The notes under the pieces: model-generated
What the model was told of the DNA's origin: nothing
Seen by the model: the letters and a program-made list of their open reading frames with translations, nothing else
Database searches by the model: none
In this document: one piece after another, positions 44,401 to 58,500 of the stretch
Position numbering within the stretch: the first letter of the stretch is position 1
How the letters are laid out: each line of letters opens with the position of its first letter
Translations under genes and position numbers: made by a program
DNA from: Monocercomonoides exilis
Lineage: Eukaryota > Preaxostyla > Oxymonadida > Polymastigidae
Direction of reading: 5' to 3'
DNA: 64,000 bases
Assembly (NCBI GenBank): GCA_001643675.2
Contig: LSRY02000042.1
Location: 620,501 to 684,500, forward strand

Positions 44401-47400
44401 AGAGAATAGAAGCTGAATACTTTTCCTTTTCACTCCATCTCTCTCTTTTTTCACTCAAAACATCTTTTGATTCTCTTCTCCTCAGCATATTTGCCCATCC
44501 ATTTACAATCACATTCAATGAAGAAATAACTTTTTGTCGATTTTCTTCTCTTCTTTCTTCCAACTCTTCTTCTGCTAATTCTCTCCTTTGTTTATCCTTC
44601 CACGAAGCAGAAATAAGAGAAGAAGCATATTCTTCGTCTTCCTCTTGTTTGACTTTCAGTTCCTTTATGATTTCACTCGCCTCTCTTTTCATCTTCAGCT
44701 TCTTCAATCCATCAGCAATGAACATCATTGCAATAGCCATAATTCTGTCTTCTCTTCTCTTCCTCATCTCCTTCCACCCTTCCTCCCTCTTCTCCTTCTC
44801 TCTCCACTCCTCCATCACCCTCATTGCACTTTCGATTTCCCTTCTCTCTTCTTCCCTTCTCCTCTCCTCCATCTCCTTCTTCGCTTCTTCCGATGCCTTC
44901 TTCGCACTCCATCTGCTTAGTATCCTTTTTGCTGCCTTTTTTTGCTTAGCTTCTTTTATCTTCTGCAGATGTTGTGTCGTTATAAGCGAAAGATGATCCA
45001 AACGGCTCTTTCTGGCGGCTTCTGATGGAGACAGAGGAATTTGATGCTCTTCTTCTTTCTCTCTTTCTTCTTTTCCTCTTTCTTCTTCTTCTCTTTCAAT
45101 TCCTTTTTCTTCTTCCTTTTTATCATCAATTTGCTTAATATTTGGTGTTTTCACTCCAGACAATTCATTTTGTATGCTCAAAGAAGTAATTGTATTGTCA
45201 TTTTCCTTTGGATTTGGCTGTATCAACAGTGAGCTGTTTGAAAGATGTAGCATTCTAGCGACTGATGGACAGTTCATCAGAATTGGCGAGAGAAGAGGCT
45301 GTGGAGGAACAATATCTTCATATTCTTCGTCAATTTTGAGCTTTTCTGACTTTGCTTGCTTTTCTTTCTTTTCTGATTTAAAATTTCTTGTTTTGTTTGT
45401 ATTTTCTGATGTTACTTCGTTTTCTATTAGAATGTTAGTGTTTTCTTCCTCCAAATGTCCATTGCTCATTTCAGTCTGTCTTTTAACCTCTTTCTCGCTC
45501 TGCACAAAAAAAGACTCTTCTGAAAGATTTCCTTTTGCTTCTTCGATTTCTTCATTTTTGAATTCTTTCACTTTCTCTACTTCTTCTTCTTTTGTTTCTT
45601 CATCTGTTTCACTTCCACTCATTTTGATTTTTGTTTCTTCTTCATAACCATCTTTTGATTCAACACTTCGATTTTCCAAATTTTCATTAGCTGTTTCAAC
45701 AATAGTGGTACCTCTTCTTTCATCATCATCATCTTCTTCTTTTTCTTCCTTTTCTTCTTCTGCTTCATCTTCAACCATTTTATCTCTTTTCTCCTTCTTC
45801 TCCTCTTCCTCTTCTCCGTCATCATGTTGATGATGCATTTCAATTTCTTCTTCTCTTCCTCTTTCTATTTCATCATCTTCTCCTCCCTTTTCTTCTTCCT
45901 CTTCTTCTCTTCTTCCTTCTTGTTCTTCTTGTGTGCTATCTGAAGTATCTTCATTGATATCCCCATTTTGTGACAGAGGAGATGAGATGCTCAAAGAAGA
46001 AGGCGATGTTGGAGAAAGAACATTGTTAGAAAGAGATGAAGAAGGAGAAGAAGGAGAAGGAGAAGAAGAAGAAGAAGAGGAGGAGGAGGAGGAAGAAGAA
46101 GTTATTGTTAATGCGGAAGCGAAATAAGGTGGAGGAGGGGTGGAGAAAGAGGAAGGAGAAGCTAAACAAGAAGAAGAATGATGAGAAGGCAGAGGCGTTT
46201 GCTCTTCTGTTGAAACGAGTGTGGAATCAGTTGAATTCTCAGTCGAATGAAGAAGAGAAGAAGATGAAGAAGAAATGTTTTGATTGGATGAAGATAAATT
46301 AGAGGAAGAAGAAGAAGAGGAGGAGGAAGAAGAGGAAGAAGAAGAAGAATTCTGCTCAAATGAACCAGATGGAGAATGAGGAGTTAAAAGAGGATTCACA
46401 TTGACTTCATTTTCTCCACTGCTATTTTCTGTTCTTTCTTCATCATCATCATCTTCATAATTATTATTATGATTTTTGTTATTATTGTCTTCTTCTTCTT
46501 CTTCTTCTTCCTTTTCCTCTTCATCTGCTTCTTCTGTTCCTTCATCTTCTGCTTGTGTGTTATCTTCAGTTGGACAACTCATTTGACTCATGTATTGCTG
46601 AAATATCTGAGTGCCCACAACAGATGGATCAGGTGTTGAGGCAAAAGACGATGAAGACGAAGAAGAAGATGAAGCTGAAGCTGAAGCAGAAGCAGAAGAA
46701 GAAGATGATGAAGAAGCAATAGAATGAGCATTCATTCCATTGGTATAAACATCTTCATCATCATTATCATCTCTATTTCTGGATGTATTTTGATGAGAGA
46801 AATATTCAGTCAAGGAAGATGTGAAGAGGGCATTGGGAGAGCTTATCAATTGAGGCATTTGACTTTCTGATTGCTCAAAAGAAGAAGAAAAAGATGATGA
46901 TGATGATGATGAAGCACATTTCAATGGAGATATTTCAGAGGAAAAAGAAGATGAATCAGAAGATACTTCATTCATGTTGTTCATATCTTCCTTTTCGCAC
47001 ATTTCATATTTTTCGCCTCTTTCGATTGCTTTCATTGAATCATCGTCTGGTTCTCTTATTCCTTTCTCGTCATTTGGAATGAAGATGACTTGTGTGCTGG
47101 ATATCATCGAATTCTCTTCGGCTGCTTCTAAAATGGAACACGAAGAGGAAGAAGAGGAAGAAGCAGAAGCAGAAGCAGAAGCAGAGGAAGAAGAAGAAGA
47201 AGAAGAAGAAGCAAACACATTTGAATAATATTCCTCGCTGCTCATATCGATCATCTCGATGGCATCAACAAGAAATGTGTCATTTGGCGGGGGAGTCTTA
47301 AACACATGATGCGAATAGCAGCATTCCTCTTCCATTTCTGTGGAAGAGGAAGAAGCTGATGCTGAACAATTGCCATCTTCTTCTTCTTCTTCTTCTTCTT

Positions 47401-50400
47401 CCCAACATGTTTGTGTGCAATCTTCAATAAGTTCATCTTGTGGAGCAATTTTGACTGTATCTTCACTTTCAGCAGAGATTTCTGTTTCTTCTTGTTGTTT
47501 CTTCTTCTTCTTGCGAATGACACAGACACAGAGGATGATGATAATTACACCCAGAACAAGAGAGATAACAAAGAAGACAGAAAAGCAGATGATAAAGACA
47601 GTTAAATATCTTGCTTGGTTGGCACTTTTGATTGAATCAGAGACATTGAAAGGGAAAAATACAGAAGATGATTGAACTTGAGGATCACCAAAAAGCAAGG
47701 CAATTTGAGAAGATGAGGACAAATCCTGAGGAAGAGATGAAGAAGGTATAACAGAAACTATCTCATTCTCATTGATTGAGGAAGCAGAATCAACAGGAAA
47801 TGCTTTCGAAGATTGTTTGGCTTTGCTTGATGAGGAGAAGATGACAAAGAACAAATTGCATGGAATCAGAACAGATCCTGTTATCGTTATCTTCAAATTT
47901 TCTCCTTTTCCTCCTCCATTTCCTTCTTCTTCTTCAACAGCAACAGAATCGATCTTTGGAATGAACAAAGGCGATGCTCTTTCCTGTGCCACTCCTTTCA
48001 TTTCACACCCTCTGCTCAGCATCCACAAAGACGTCCCATTTTCCTTCCCGTCTCCTCCCTTCAGACTCGAAATGTCCACAACACCTGAATCAGAACACAG
48101 CACATTCCTTCTCACTGAAGAATAGCCTGAAACTTGAGGACTGTTCTGAAGAAACTCTCCATTTTCTATCTGAAGACTCCCTCCTCTCACGTCGATGCCT
48201 CCTTTCGACGAATTGGCTATGGTTGCATTCTGAATGACAGCAGCACAGCCAACTAAGCACATTATTGACCCATTCCATTCACACATTGAATTGTCTTCAT
48301 TTGATAATGATGACGACGACGATGATGATGGTATGACATTTGATTCAATAAGAGATTCTGCCTTGTCAGCAACGCCGTTCAAAACAGAATTAATAAGCTT
48401 CACATTTGTCGAAGAGAAAGCAAAACATATTTTTGTTGAGATAATCTTAAAAGGCCAAAGAACGAAGTCTTTTATCTCCAAAGTGCCTCCCTTTGCATTC
48501 ATCACTGAGCAATTGAGTTGGACAGCGTCTGCTTCTTGTTCACATTCGCAGTTCTCAAACTTGAATGTTCCGCTATTCATCAGAATAACACCATCTGCAA
48601 CGCCTGTTGTGCCAAACTGTTTCGTAAGCAGAAAATGAACTCCAGAAAATACACAGTTGTCTCTCAAATACAAGACAGCAGAGGAAGAAGGAGCAAAAAT
48701 CGTGTCCAAAGTGAGTTGAGCCTTCACTTTGACTGAAGATGAGGCATAACCAGCGTCAGAGCACACAGTCAAGTCGGAAAGAGAAGAAGAAAGTAGCAGA
48801 GGAGCATCGTGGTCAATCACAATGATACCGTGTGTGCCAGACGAGAGATGCTTGATGCCTTCACAGAGAGACTTGCATGGCTCGTCAAAGGGACCGCAGA
48901 TGCGAAGCGAGGATTGGGCTGAGTTTTGAGAGGAGACGAATATTTGGGTGTCTGTGTAGTAGTTGATGAGGGTATAGATGTCTGTGTATTTGTTCACATT
49001 CACTAAATCTGTGGCAAAGATGGCATTATTCCTGTCAAAGAGCGTTCGACTGAAGTTCATCTGAAAGATGTTGCTGCTAATTTGTGCTTCGATTGAATGG
49101 CAGCTGATGAAGATATCTCGTCCCAGCCCTGCTTCATTTGATGTGAAGATGACATCTTTGAAGAGCAAAGGAAGTTGAGGAATTGGATTTGGTATGCCTG
49201 CCGAGGGGTCAGACACACAGTCAACGAACATCCCTCCTCCACATCCGCCTCGCATTGAGGCAGAGCATTTGGCGAAAGAGCTATTTCTGATTGAAAGCTG
49301 CCCATCTGTTGGCACAGCAAAATAGCTGCTGCCTCCATCAAGTGAGCCATGTGCACTGCAGACGTCCCACGTGCTGTTGGAGACAGAACACTCAAACTGT
49401 GGCTGGAAAGGTGTTTGCAGCACAGCACAATTGCTGGACGATTGAACGATTGATTGAAAAGTTGTGTTTGAGATCGACAGACTCAGCGCTGCATTCCTTT
49501 TATGATTGTCAAATGTGTCTTTGTTTGATGAATGAGCATTCGAAATAGAAAGTAAAGACAAATCCTGCAAATTGATGTACAGAAAATTCGAAGAAGTGAG
49601 TGAAATTGAAGTTAGCGCATCTGAACAAAAAAGCACATTGTACATTAAGCTCATTGATTCAAAAGTTGTGTCAATGACGCTCAAAGAACCAGAAGCAATT
49701 TTTATCAAAAAATACTCCAAAACTTGTGATGAAGAAGAGCATTTGACAGAACATCCATCCAATTTAACTTCTCCATTTGAAGATGACAACAAGATTGAAT
49801 GGGGAGGTGTGAATAATGCAGGCAAAGTTAATTCAATGCATTGCAAAGAAAAGCTGTTGCTACTGCCAAGAATATAATCTAACGAATCAACAGAGCCAAG
49901 AGTACTTTCCAATAACAAAGCAGATGTTTCATTTGTTGCTGATGATTTGACAACATAATTTGTGACATCGCACGCATCTGCCAGTGTTGTTGAGTCCACC
50001 ACAAACATTTCCACTTGAGAAGGAGGTGGCGAAGAAATGACATGTTTCATTCCCATCCAGAAGGTGAAGCAAGGAATAGCAGCACTTCCACACCCAACTA
50101 CATCCGCTCCTGTTTCTGCAGATAAATAAATGGCAGCAGAACTGTAAGGAATAAAAAATGCAGCTAAGTTGATTCCGTTTTTGAATTTTTCGTTGTCTGC
50201 ACCAACAAATCCATTGGCATCGTCAACCCAATTTGTGAAACTGATGTTAAAATGAGTAGGATTTGCAGTGACATTCAGCTCAAAACACCAAAAGTACATG
50301 TTCTTCCCGCAGAAAGCGCTGTTATTTGAAAAATGAATGTTTGAGAAGACGAAATTCTCAGAATTATCAGCGCAGTGCAAATGCAAAAACCCTCCTTTTC

Positions 50401-53400
50401 CTGTTGTGGTTGAGCAGCCACAAGAAGAGACAGATGTTTGCACTGAATCAGATATCTCTGAAATGTCCAATGAGCCTGGATTTTTTAGCTCCAGCTCCAA
50501 AACACCACCTTTTGCACTGGATGAAGACTGAACGTGTTGGAATGAGCAGTTGGTGAATGAAAGGTTGTAGTCCAATATGGAAGAAAAGAGACAAGGAAAA
50601 GATGAGTCAGAGTTTGTAGATAGATTGGTGAATGTGCTGTTTGTGAAAGCTCGTGCTGATTGTGGTGTGGCTGCTATTTCGGGCACTGCAGAAATGACAG
50701 GCCCTGATTGCACAGTCATAAATGATAGAGCGTTGCTGTCATACACCATGTCCACTGAATATGCAATCGAAATAGGCGAATCGAAGAATCTCAAAGGAGC
50801 AACAGAAATGCCAACTGTGGAGTGCTCAAAAGTCAAATGACCAGTCCGCACAGAGAGAAGAGCAAATGCCACATCTGCATTCTGCTCCTGTCCCTGAATG
50901 GAACAGAAAGAAATGCTGATTGAAACTCCTTTTGAGCAAAGCAATGCTGTGAACGCACTTTTAAAAGTAGGCGGAAAGCGGATGCTGACCATTTCAAATG
51001 ATGTGGTGCCATCGTTTGTGAGAACAGCAGCTTCTCTTTCCTCACTTGAGATTGATTGGCTGAGATACAACTTCGACTGCTGTGCTCCTGATGATGATGA
51101 TGATGCTGAAGGGGCAGCAATCACGTGCTTGGATAACTGCAGCGAAATGTTCGATTGCACTTCTTCGACAATCAGCATCTTCAGCTCCGTCCCTTCTTTT
51201 TTCCACATCTTCTTCACAAACGCCACTGTCTGACACGGAAGAGGTAGATCTCCGCATTGGATGACATCCTGCCCTGTGGAATTCACATGCACCACATCTC
51301 TTCTGCGCGACCGCAGCAAGTCCAACAGGTCAGTTCCAGAAGAATACACACCGCTGTCTTCTCCTTCCATCCCACTATTCTCTGGTTGGTATTGATCAAT
51401 GTCAAAATTGAGAGATTCGAAGCTCACAGAATCCAAAAGGTTTTTGCAGATCAGATAGAAGTTTTTTCCTATTTGTGCTGTGTTTGCTATGAAAGAAGGC
51501 TCGGTGAGTGACCAGTTATGAACAGAAGAGGAGCGGCAATTAAGGCCAATACAACCTCCCTTTCCAGAAGCTTCCGAGCATCCACAGTTGGAAAAAGAGG
51601 AGTGGTCAATCAGAAAAAAAGAGTGTTCTTCGATGCTCGCACTGCACACACCACCGAAATGGCAGTTTCCGCTCACACAGTTTTTGATGGTGCTGTTGAT
51701 GAAAGTCGCACTCATTGCGCTGTTGGGTTTGAATAAGAGAACACTTGACTGAGCGCCATGGTTCATGATTGAAGAGAAAAAGCAGCTGGAGAATACAACA
51801 CCAGATTCCGATGGAGATGGAGATGAAGATGGAGATGAATATGAAGATGGAGATGAAGATGAATATGAAGATGGAGATGAAGTTTGGCTGTTTGTTGCTC
51901 TGCTTGTAGCACAATCAACAGTACAGAATGATTCAGCTAGAAAAGTTAGGTCACTCACGTTGACTGCATCAAAAGTGCAACACGAAGCTGCCTGTGTGAA
52001 CACAAACATGCTTTTTGAGTTGTCTGTAGCGCCTTGTTGAGAAATGGTGCAATTTGCCATCGAAAACAGGGCAGAAGAGGTGGATGCAAATGTCACTTTA
52101 AATGAGGCTGTTCCTTGAAAGAGGATGTCACAATCAGTGAAAATGGTTGATGTCCCTTTCGTAGACAACACAATATACTCATTTGAATGTGCTGTTATGT
52201 CAAATTTTATGAATGAAAATGCGATTTCTGTGTTGCTTGTGATCAGCCCAGCTGCGTCCAAAGGAAACTCAATAGGAGAAATCTTCAATGCTCCCACTTT
52301 CTTTGGAGATTGACTGCCTAAATAGGAAGTTATTGAAACATCGCTGAGATCAACTGATTTGGCAAGTTCTGATGAATTGATGATTTGTAAGCAGAGTGAA
52401 GGAATAGAAGAAGAAGAAGAGGAAGAGCAAGAGGAAGAAGTATAAGAAGAAGAAGAGGAAGAAGTATAAGAAGTCCTGCTCAATCTCTCCTTCCCACCGT
52501 TGAGTGTGATGCAAGGGCGAGCAAAGCTTCCGCACCACGGGGCATCGCTAAGCCCAGTTGAATCAACAGAAACAGTCGAAGCAGAAAACACAGTCAGAAA
52601 AATGAACAAATCAACGTCTTGTCCAATGAATCTGTCGTTGTCTGAGCCAAAAAGAGAGTTTTCTCTGTTTGAAATGGAAGAGTGGAAGGGAAAAAGGAGC
52701 GGGGTGACTGAAGAGACGAGAGAGGCACAGAAGAGATAGAGATCTCTTCCAATGGATGCTTCGTTGTCTGTGAATGTCAGCTGAGAGAGAGAAAAAAAAG
52801 AGTCAGAAAGAACAGTTGGTTGGGAGAAGGAGATCATCATGGCACCTCCTTTGCCACCTTGTTCAGAAGAAGAGGAAGATGAAGAGGAAGAAGAAGCAAC
52901 ACGACATTTGCTAAAAGAGGAAGAAGAAACAGACAAAACTTGGCTGGCATCTGATGCAGCGAAAGAGAAGCACCCTCCATTTGTTGCTGAAGGAGAAGCA
53001 GAAACAGAAGAAAGATCGAAGAAAGAGCAGTTTGTGATGCTGACTGAAAGAGAAGATGAAGCACTGGAACTGAAGAGACAGGAATATCCACCCACTTCTG
53101 AGCCTGTTGAATTAGTTTCAGAGGAGTTCATTGAGAAAGGTGCAGAAGAAGCTTCGAAGAAGAAGAGAGAGGCACGAGAGATGGATGAGATGTGGATGAA
53201 CGTTCTGTTGAGGGTGAGTGTGCCAGAGGAGATGAAGAACAAGGATGTTGTGACAAGAGGGAAGGAGCTGTCGCTGCTGATGTGTGTTTCATTCAGATGG
53301 ATGGCGCCATTTTGATGAAACAGATAGAAAATGGTGGGAGAAGGAGCAGCACTGGAGTTGTGCACAATCTGAACAGAAAGAACATTCAATGAGCCAGACG

Positions 53401-55525
53401 AGACAGAAAACAAGGCAAGAAGATTATTTGCAGCTGAAGGAGAAGAAGCAAAGCTTCTGATGAGCTGTGTGGTGATGACAGTAGAAAGGGGGTTGTCTTC
53501 AGTGCCTTGCACGCTCACTGTCCTTGTGTCGATGTCTGTGTTCTTTGTCTCGTGTGCGTGTGTGCCAGAGAGGCAGCAAATGACAGCTGGCTGAGGGGAA
53601 GACAGCTTCGTGGCAGAATGTGCCATTGTGCGGCATGGGTAGCGCTGGACAGAGCCACAGGCAGCATCTTCATCGTCGCCATCTGCAGACACATAGCAGA
53701 TTGTGAGTTCAGTTGTGACATCGTCTGCGAAGTGACTGCAAGTGGTGCCATCAAAAGTGCACATTCGCTTGTCTGATCTGTCTGTTGAGAAGCAGGAAAC
53801 GAAGTGTGGATGAGAAATGGACTCTAAAGTGGTGATGCAAACATCGTGGCCACAGGGACTAGAGACGTCTGCACACATACAGCCATCGAAGAGGAAGAAA
53901 GAGAATGTCGTGTGTGTTGTGATTGAGGAGGAGGAGGAAGAAGAATCTGAAAGAGGCTTCCATCTCAATGCTCCGCCGTAGTTGTTGCAGCCACAGCGGC
54001 GGAAGGAGCACTCGCTGAATGTCAAGCCAACTGTGTTGTCTTCAACTGAACAGCCACCGCCATAGAGTGTTGTGATGTTGTTGTCCAGAAATGTTGTCTG
54101 AGAAATGATGAGTGGCGAGTTGCCATCTGTTCCTGTGTGAAAGAGTGAAGATGTTTTGTCTGAGGAGATCGTTTGAAGAGAATGAGATAAATGAATATGA
54201 CGTGAAGATGGCAAGGTGGAATTATGAGATGAAGGTGAAGAAGCTGAAGAAGAAGAAGCAGCAGTAGAAGATAATGCAGATGATGGTAAAGAAGAACAAG
54301 AAACGCAACGAAGAGCTCCGCCTAATCCCTGTCCAAAGCAAGTGGAGAACAAACAGTTTTCAATCTTCAGATTCGCAACTTCTGCAACTTCTATTGCTCC
54401 GCCTGATGTTTTTGAGACGCAAAACGAAAGATTCGAGTTGATCACAGACATCATCTGGATGTTCTTGACAAATATTGCCCCGCCAGCTGCAGAAGAAGAG
54501 ATGCACCGGTCGAATGTGCAGCTCTCAATAGACAGCTTTGCTGTTGGCTTGTCTGCGAGATAGAGAGCTCCGCCGCTTCCTGCAGAACACTCAGAAAAGG
54601 TGCAGAAAGTGAAGCGATGATTTGTGTCTGAGGAGGAAATAACAGTTTGGTTGGTGAAGTGTTTTCGATCATAGACAGCGTTTGAAGCGGAGGCGCAGGA
54701 TTGAAATGTTGAGTTGAAATAATCAATGTTGTTGTGAGGTGCAATGTTTGATATGAAAGATAGTGAATGAGGAGATAAGCATCCTGAGAACAAGGATGCT
54801 TGAACAGAAACTGAAATTGATGACAACCTGGAGCAGTAATCGTTTATGTCTTGAAGATAAGTATGCGATACATTAAAAAATGTGCTGTGTTTAATGTTTA
54901 AGTTGGTGATAGTTGATGATAAAAATGAATAATGAGAATTGGTTAGAATAATAGAATTAATTATCGATGATTCCATATGAAATGAGCAATCAGATGGAAC
55001 GGTCATGGAAGATAATAAAGAACCAGAATTTATTGGACGCGATTGGGGATGATGCATTGAAGGAGATATTCTCACTGAATCAAAAATAATTGATCCTTCA
55101 ATTCTTTTTAAGGTTTTTCCTTCAAAAGGTGATATCTTCATGTTGCAAGAGAATAATGATAAAGAGGATGATGAAAAATGCATGACAAAAATTGTTGAAG
55201 GCTTAGAAGTCAAAGATATCCTTCTGAAACACAATGAAGAATTATCAATTAAAATAATTGAAGATGAATAAATTTCAGTGAGGTTATTGAATTCATGAGA
55301 GATGTTCCTCGTGTATTTAGACACATCTATTACGTTAAACTTTATTTGCTGAAAATGAAGTGAATTATCCTCAGGTTGCTCGCTGAAATCTGTTAAAAGG
55401 TGATTTTTGTTTTTCATGTAATCTTTATTATTTTTGTTGCATTCGCTTTCATCAATAATTTTATTTTCACATGTGCAACTCAAAAAATTACAAAGAAAAA
55501 GAAAAAGAATTATGAATAAATGCAT
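38414..55525 (-). CDS. Giant transmembrane beta-helix protein with about 57 Trp-helical repeats and a C-terminal SH3 domain
   Basis: Exon 1 is 55525-38708. Exon 2 is 38572-38414, after a 135-bp phase-0 intron (GTTTGA...TTTTAG). The total is about 5,658 residues. Order: signal peptide (MHLFIILFLFLCNFLSC); ectodomain to about 2635 with CGS...PC-type module starts near 618, 1000, 1425, 1812 and 2210; one membrane span at about 2640-2670 (VFIICFSVFFVISLVLGVII) then IRKKKKK; a Ser/acidic linker to about 3500; about 57 repeats of about 35 residues to about 5530 (pattern SAxxISxxWxxxxxRxxA); a Lys/Glu coil; and an SH3 domain in exon 2 (ALSDYTAKSNSDVSVQKGEN, DGWFYVV, GKSGYVPKAIIKQK). The repeats resemble Sfi1 or IQ-type centrin/calmodulin-binding helices; that binding is inference. 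A likely role is adhesion or recognition outside coupled to the cytoskeleton inside. Confidence 0.9.
38573..38707 (-). other. Intron separating the SH3 exon of the giant gene
   Basis: The donor CAG|GTTTGA overlaps the in-frame TGA that would otherwise end the protein at 38702. The acceptor is CATTTTAG|GCG. Splicing preserves frame (phase 0), and the downstream 53 codons form a complete SH3 fold, which makes this one of the best supported introns in the window. Confidence 0.88.
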
Positions 55526-55560
55526 GACAAAATAAATAAGTCACATAAATAATATATAAT

Positions 55561-58500
55561 TCATTCAATGATCTGTTCAGTAAACTTCTTTTTCTTTCTA
55601 AATATGTTTCTTAAATTCTGTCTAGAATTTGTTGTTTTAACACTATCCCCTGGGCGATGAAGAGATGACTCAACATCATTTCGAACAGTTTCTTTTGATT
55701 CTTGAATTGGAAATGTATCTGCAGGCTGTTCTATTTCTTGTGGTTCTGTCTGCTCATCTGGTGCAATAGAGCTGTCAGCAATAGCTCTTCCTCTCTGTGC
55801 AAGCTCTTCGTCAATCTGCTGGTCGATGCCAAACCGCTTCAGTCTGCAGCAGGACAATATTCTGTCCCCAACATTGAAAAATGTGATGATGATGACAAAA
55901 ACGATGAGCAAAGGGAAGTAAACAACAAAGCCATCTCCGACAAAAGGCGCCACTTTCATCACGTTGACGACTGTGGAATAGACCATCACAGGCTGCGCAT
56001 CCAAATCGAGCTGAGAATAAGGAGAAGAGAGAGGGGTGTGGAGGAAGACGAGGATGTTCTGGCAGAGAGGGGCAGTGAGCATGGCAGACCAGCCGGCGAA
56101 TGTGAAGAGAGAAGGAGGATCAGATGAGTCAGGGACGAGATGGAGGAAAGAGAAGAGGCGGAGACGAGAGAGAGTGGAGAAAGCAGATAAGGCAAGGAAT
56201 ACGAGGAGGAGGAGGAGGAGGAGGTATTGGACAGGGGTGAAGGCGTGGGAGTGGAGAAGAAGAGAAAGAGGAGATATGTCGAGGGGGATGAACATGGTGA
56301 CCTCTCCCCACACAACCAGAAAGGACAGCAAAGCACACAGAATGGAGAGGATCTTCAGAGAAATGAGAGAAATGGTTGAATACTGAAGATGGGCTGGTTA
56401 GATGGAATAAATGAAGAGGGAATAAAAAAATAAAATAAAATATAAATATGTTTTTTTTGTTTGTTTGTTTGAAATCGAACAAAAGAAATAAGTGGAATAA
56501 AAAGAAATGTTAAATGTTGAGCATAAATAGGGAAAACTTAAAAAAAAAAGTACACCTTTTGCCTTTTGCCAGCCTTGTCCAATGTTTCTGTTCTGATAGC
56601 GGGAGATAGCTTTGTATGAAGTGAGATTGGCTTCGAATTCACTGTGTGAACATATGGAATATTATTGTAACATAATATCAATAATTAAATATGCATTCAA
56701 TAAACATTAAAAAGTCCGAAAAAATACTCATTCACAAAATGGCAGCACAACCAACTAATTTACTGACCAACCAATAAAATAAACTAACTTATAAAATATC
56801 AAAAATAAAAAATTTTTCTTCCTCATTGCACATACTGTTTTTCTTTGATAACATAATATTTCTCTCTCTTCAGCTTCTGCCTCAGCTGACAGAACATTTC
56901 TATTTGCGGATCTTCTTCCTTTCTGCACCTTCTTTTGCTTTCTCCCTCTCTTTTCGCTATTTTCGCTTTTCTTCTGTCTTTTGCCGCATTCTTCTTTTTG
57001 TTGTTGGCCAAATCAATTTTCACTGTTGTCGTATCGCTTGCAACACTAACTGTGCCTATTTCATTGCTATCTTGTCCATTCAGACTATACACCTCTTCTT
57101 CTCCCTCTCCCTCTCCCTCTTCTCTCTCGTCTCCTCCTTCTCTTTCGCTGTCACTTTCGCTTTCATAGTTTGCATCTGGTCTCTCAACATCCTCTTCTCC
57201 TCCAATCATCCTTCCATATTCATCTACAAACACTTCTTCTTCCTCTCCTCCTCTTCCTTCCCTTCCTTCTCTGCTTCTGCTTCGTCTACTCAGCAGCTCT
57301 TCATTCTGTCTGTCTTCTGTGTATTTCTGATGGAAGCGACTTGCCCTGCCATTTGCATCATCATCTGCATATCTTCCATCATTTCCTGTTCTTTGTGAGA
57401 GTGAATCTTCTCTCTTGACTGACTGGTTCTTCCCTTCCTCGTTCCTTCTGGCAGCAAGCGAAGTGACTGATTTCAATGTGCGCTTTCGATGAAAAGAAGA
57501 GAAAGGAAATCGAAAAGAAGAAGAAGATGTGGAAGAAGACGTTGAAGTGGATGAAGTGATAAGAGATGGGCAGTATTGCTGGCAATCCATAAGCTGAGTC
57601 ATAAAGTTTATTCAAATACAAAACACGAAAATAATAGCAAATTAATGTAAAAAAGATTAATTGCTAATTCACTGTTAAAAGATTAAAAATTAAATAATTA
57701 ACAATTGTGAGATGAACTTTTTCATAAAAAATCAAAAAACGATTATTCATTTTGAGCACACCTCTTTTCTAAGCGTGGAAAGATATCGATCATATTTAGG
57801 CTCTTTTTTGTGCTTTTCAATTACTTTGTCTATTTTCTGTTGATGCACATTCCAAAATTCAGTTGAAAAAAAATTATTTTAAATAAAAAAGTTTACAATT
57901 TCGTCCACACCAAGCATGTTTCAGTCAAAGAATTCACATTCTTCGTTATGGAATCAGAGTGCTTTGCAACTAAATACGCATGGTAATCTTGCTGTGCCTT
58001 CAAGTTTGATCTTCGCCAAAGTTTTTTCGGGATATAAATCTTGGATAAAACAAAAGATAAAAAGAAGTATAAAAAAGATCATTCAAAGTAAATGCAAACC
58101 AATCCGACTCCAAGCATTACAATGTACAAGCACATTTGAAAAAATGAAGATATTGCAATGACCAGTTGTTTTACAGAAAGCCTGGAATTTCAATTATGAA
58201 TATAAATTAAAAAAGTAATGCAAAATCAAGTTTCCTTAAAGCATACAAAGATATAACTCCAAATGCAATCAAAAAAATTAAGCCAATAAGTCCAAGAATC
58301 CCCCAGGTGAGGTAAAAGCGGCCATTTCTTTTTAATGAATAAAGCAATTTTTGCTTAAAAGTAAAACCTCCTGAAGAATACCATTCTTTAAAAAAAGGTG
58401 CAATAAGCCTATTTAACAAATTTTTATTCTTTCAAAATTTGCTTTTAAATAATGAATGCATACCAAAGGTTTGCAAAGTTTGTCCAATAAATGATATTCC

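Noticed and set aside
38670-49877. Plus-strand Ser/Phe/Leu-rich frames over the giant minus-strand gene
   Set aside because: They are complements of the Lys/Glu-rich repeat coding. The minus frame is continuous for 16.8 kb with periodic repeats, so these are shadows.
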